Shown here: piece after piece, positions 62,445 through 64,000 of the stretch
Numbering within the stretch: the stretch's first letter is position 1
Layout: every line of letters begins with the position of its first letter
NCBI GenBank assembly: GCA_024401475.1
Contig: JAKSKZ010000012.1
Span: forward strand, 1 to 64,000
DNA length: 64,000 nucleotides
Direction of reading: 5' to 3'
From: Paludibacteraceae bacterium
GTDB taxonomy: Bacteria > Bacteroidota > Bacteroidia > Bacteroidales > Paludibacteraceae
Notes under the pieces: model-generated
Told to the model about the DNA's origin: nothing
The model's database searches: none
Seen by the model: only the letters and a program-made list of their open reading frames with translations
Made by a program: the position numbers and the translations under genes

Positions 62445-64000
62445 TTATTCCACATCGTCCTCTTCGATGACGAGGTTGTCGATGATGAATTCTTGCCTTT
62501 CCGCTGTGTTCTTACCCATGTAGAAGCTCAACATTCCGGCGACGGAGTCCTCTTTCCTGAGTGTCACTTGGTCTAAACGGATGTCTTTGCCAATGAAATG
62601 TTTGAACTCGTCTGGCGAAATCTCTCCCAAACCTTTGAATCGCGTGATTTCTGCCTTTGCACCGATTTTCTTGATGGCAGTTTCTCTCTCTTCGTCGCTA
62701 TAGCAATAGAATGTTTGATTCTTGTCTCTCACGCGGAAAAGAGGCGTCTGTAAGATGTAAACATGCCCCTGCTTTACCAATTCCGGGAAGAATTGAAGGA
62801 AGAAGGTAAGCATAAGCAAACGGATGTGCATTCCATCCACATCGGCATCGGTTGCGATGATGACCTTATTGTATCGAAGCCCGTCCATGTCTTCCTCTAT
62901 GTTGAGGGCGGCTTGGAGAAGGTTGAACTCTTCGTTTTCGTAAACCACCTTACGGGTTAGTCCGAAACTGTTGAGCGGCTTTCCACGAAGGGAGAATACC
63001 GCTTGAGTATTTACATCGCGGCTCTTGGTGATGGATCCACTCGCTGAGTCACCCTCGGTGATGAAAATGGATGAATCTTCTTTGTTCTCGCCCTTGACGT
63101 CGTTGTAATGGATGCGGCAGTCGCGCAATTTCTTGTTGTGCAAGTTGACTTTCTTTGCACGCTCTCTGGCCGCTTTGGTTACACCTGCAATGGCTTTTCT
63201 CTCCTTCTCTGCATCTTGAATCTTCTTGAGAAGAATGTCTGCCGTTTCGGTATTCTTATGTAAGTAGTTGTCGAGCTCTTGTTTGACGAAATCGTTGACA
63301 AATTTTTTGATGGAGACACCGCCTTCGGGCGACATGTCCAACGAACCGAGTTTCACCTTGGTCTGGCTCTCAAATACGGGCTCCTCTACGTTGAGGGCGA
63401 TGGCAGCCACCACGCCCGAACGAATGTCGGCCAACTCCATGTTTTTGTCGTAAAACTCTTTGATGGTCTTTCCAATCGCTTCTTTGACGGCCGCCTGGTG
63501 CGTACCTCCTTCTTTGGTGTATTGTCCGTTGACGAAAGAGTAATACTCGTCACCATGTTGAAGGCAGTGGGTGAGGGCAATTTCTATGTCATCTCCCTTC
63601 AAGTGGATGATAGGGTAGATGGCATCTTCCGTCATTCTCTCGTTCAACAGGTCGAGCAGACCGTTGCGAGAATGGAATTTCTTTCCATTGAAGATGATGC
63701 TGAGGCCTGTATTCAAATAGGTGTAGTTGCGGAGCATGGTCTCCACTATCTCTTCCCTATATTTGTAGTTGCCAAACAACTTCGGATCGTTGTCTGGTCT
63801 GAAATAGACCATCGTGCCGTTCGCACCTTCTCCGTCAATGATGTCTGAGTCGGTGACGATGACGCCTTTTTCAAATGTGGCGATTCTTGTTTTCCCGTCA
63901 CGGAAACTTTGAACTCTGAATTCGCTTGAAAGAGCGTTCACCGCTTTTGTACCCACACCATTCAAACCGACTGACTTGTGGAATGTCTTAGAGTCGTATT
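62445..64000 (-). CDS. parE: DNA topoisomerase IV subunit B, 5' part missing
   Basis: About 518 codons of a type IIA topoisomerase B subunit; the frame runs past the right edge, where it reads [17 protein letters not shown], the ATP-lid GHKL motif. The TOPRIM domain shows [14 protein letters not shown] and [28 protein letters not shown] follows. The Ser in EGDSASGS and the divergence from the GyrB at 37451 point to ParE rather than GyrB. The C-terminus ends LVIEEDDVE. Confidence 0.9.
   Translation of the reverse strand, partial: YDSKTFHKSVGLNGVGTKAVNALSSEFRVQSFRDGKTRIATFEKGVIVTDSDIIDGEGANGTMVYFRPDNDPKLFGNYKYREEIVETMLRNYTYLNTGLSIIFNGKKFHSRNGLLDLLNERMTEDAIYPIIHLKGDDIEIALTHCLQHGDEYYSFVNGQYTKEGGTHQAAVKEAIGKTIKEFYDKNMELADIRSGVVAAIALNVEEPVFESQTKVKLGSLDMSPEGGVSIKKFVNDFVKQELDNYLHKNTETADILLKKIQDAEKERKAIAGVTKAARERAKKVNLHNKKLRDCRIHYNDVKGENKEDSSIFITEGDSASGSITKSRDVNTQAVFSLRGKPLNSFGLTRKVVYENEEFNLLQAALNIEEDMDGLRYNKVIIATDADVDGMHIRLLMLTFFLQFFPELVKQGHVYILQTPLFRVRDKNQTFYCYSDEERETAIKKIGAKAEITRFKGLGEISPDEFKHFIGKDIRLDQVTLRKEDSVAGMLSFYMGKNTAERQEFIIDNLVIEEDDVE

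Overview
The window looks like a chromosomal segment of a Bacteroidota, most likely a Bacteroidales. The evidence is the repeated TAnnTTTG-type -7 promoter elements, AT-rich leaders with few Shine-Dalgarno sites, two large secreted proteins with type IX-secretion-like C-terminal domains, a TonB receptor, class I fumarase and a SufBCD operon. No species can be named from the sequence. No rRNA, tRNA or CRISPR array was found.

Layout. 1-7.3 kb: a T31 homopolymer, an AAA ATPase, a metallopeptidase and a minus-strand operon of three voltage-gated-type ion channels (one BacNav-like sodium channel and two tandem paralogues whose pore lacks the TVGYGD filter). 7.3-13.8 kb: a run of small paralogous proteins, two tiny basic proteins, a TerB-like protein, a membrane-anchored PARP-type ADP-ribosyltransferase, an inner-membrane OmpA-domain protein, a membrane Ser/Thr kinase and a second TerB-like protein. 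13.9-19.3 kb: a minus-strand RiPP-like cluster (two radical SAM/SPASM enzymes, ATP-grasp, a U32-like protein and an unknown protein) headed by an unannotated 29-residue candidate precursor with its own promoter and terminator. 19.5-23.4 kb: three copies (two decayed) of an Rpn/PD-(D/E)XK gene, REP-like repeats and a second OmpA-domain paralogue of exactly the same length (317 aa) as the first, followed by a 55-aa basic protein. 23.6-32.3 kb: sugar utilisation (ROK kinase, FucP-like MFS transporter, TonB receptor, mutarotase-like protein, lipoprotein-like protein, GH26 mannanase). 32.4-39.4 kb: class I fumarase, a CotH-type secreted protein and GyrB. 39.6-45.6 kb: a plus-strand redox/stress series (flavodoxin lipoprotein, peroxiredoxin, carbonic anhydrase, two flavoproteins, LysE exporter, HD protein, rhodanese-MBL fusion). 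45.7-50.6 kb: EEP phosphatase/nuclease, two rhomboid proteases, HU and CstA. 50.6-56.1 kb: an accessory island with an m5C restriction-modification pair, an IS3-like remnant holding a 50-bp perfect palindrome, a Fic protein with operator-like palindromes and a MazEF pair. 56.2-64 kb: sufBCD, a second m5C restriction-modification pair, and the 3' part of parE running off the window.

The two candidates for undescribed biology are (i) the TerB / basic peptide / membrane PARP-like transferase / OmpA / membrane kinase locus, which has the parts of an envelope-linked signalling or conflict system, and (ii) the RiPP-like locus, where a Cys- and Arg-rich mini-precursor is transcriptionally separated from an unusual five-gene maturation set. 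Functional statements about both are inferences from motifs and gene order.
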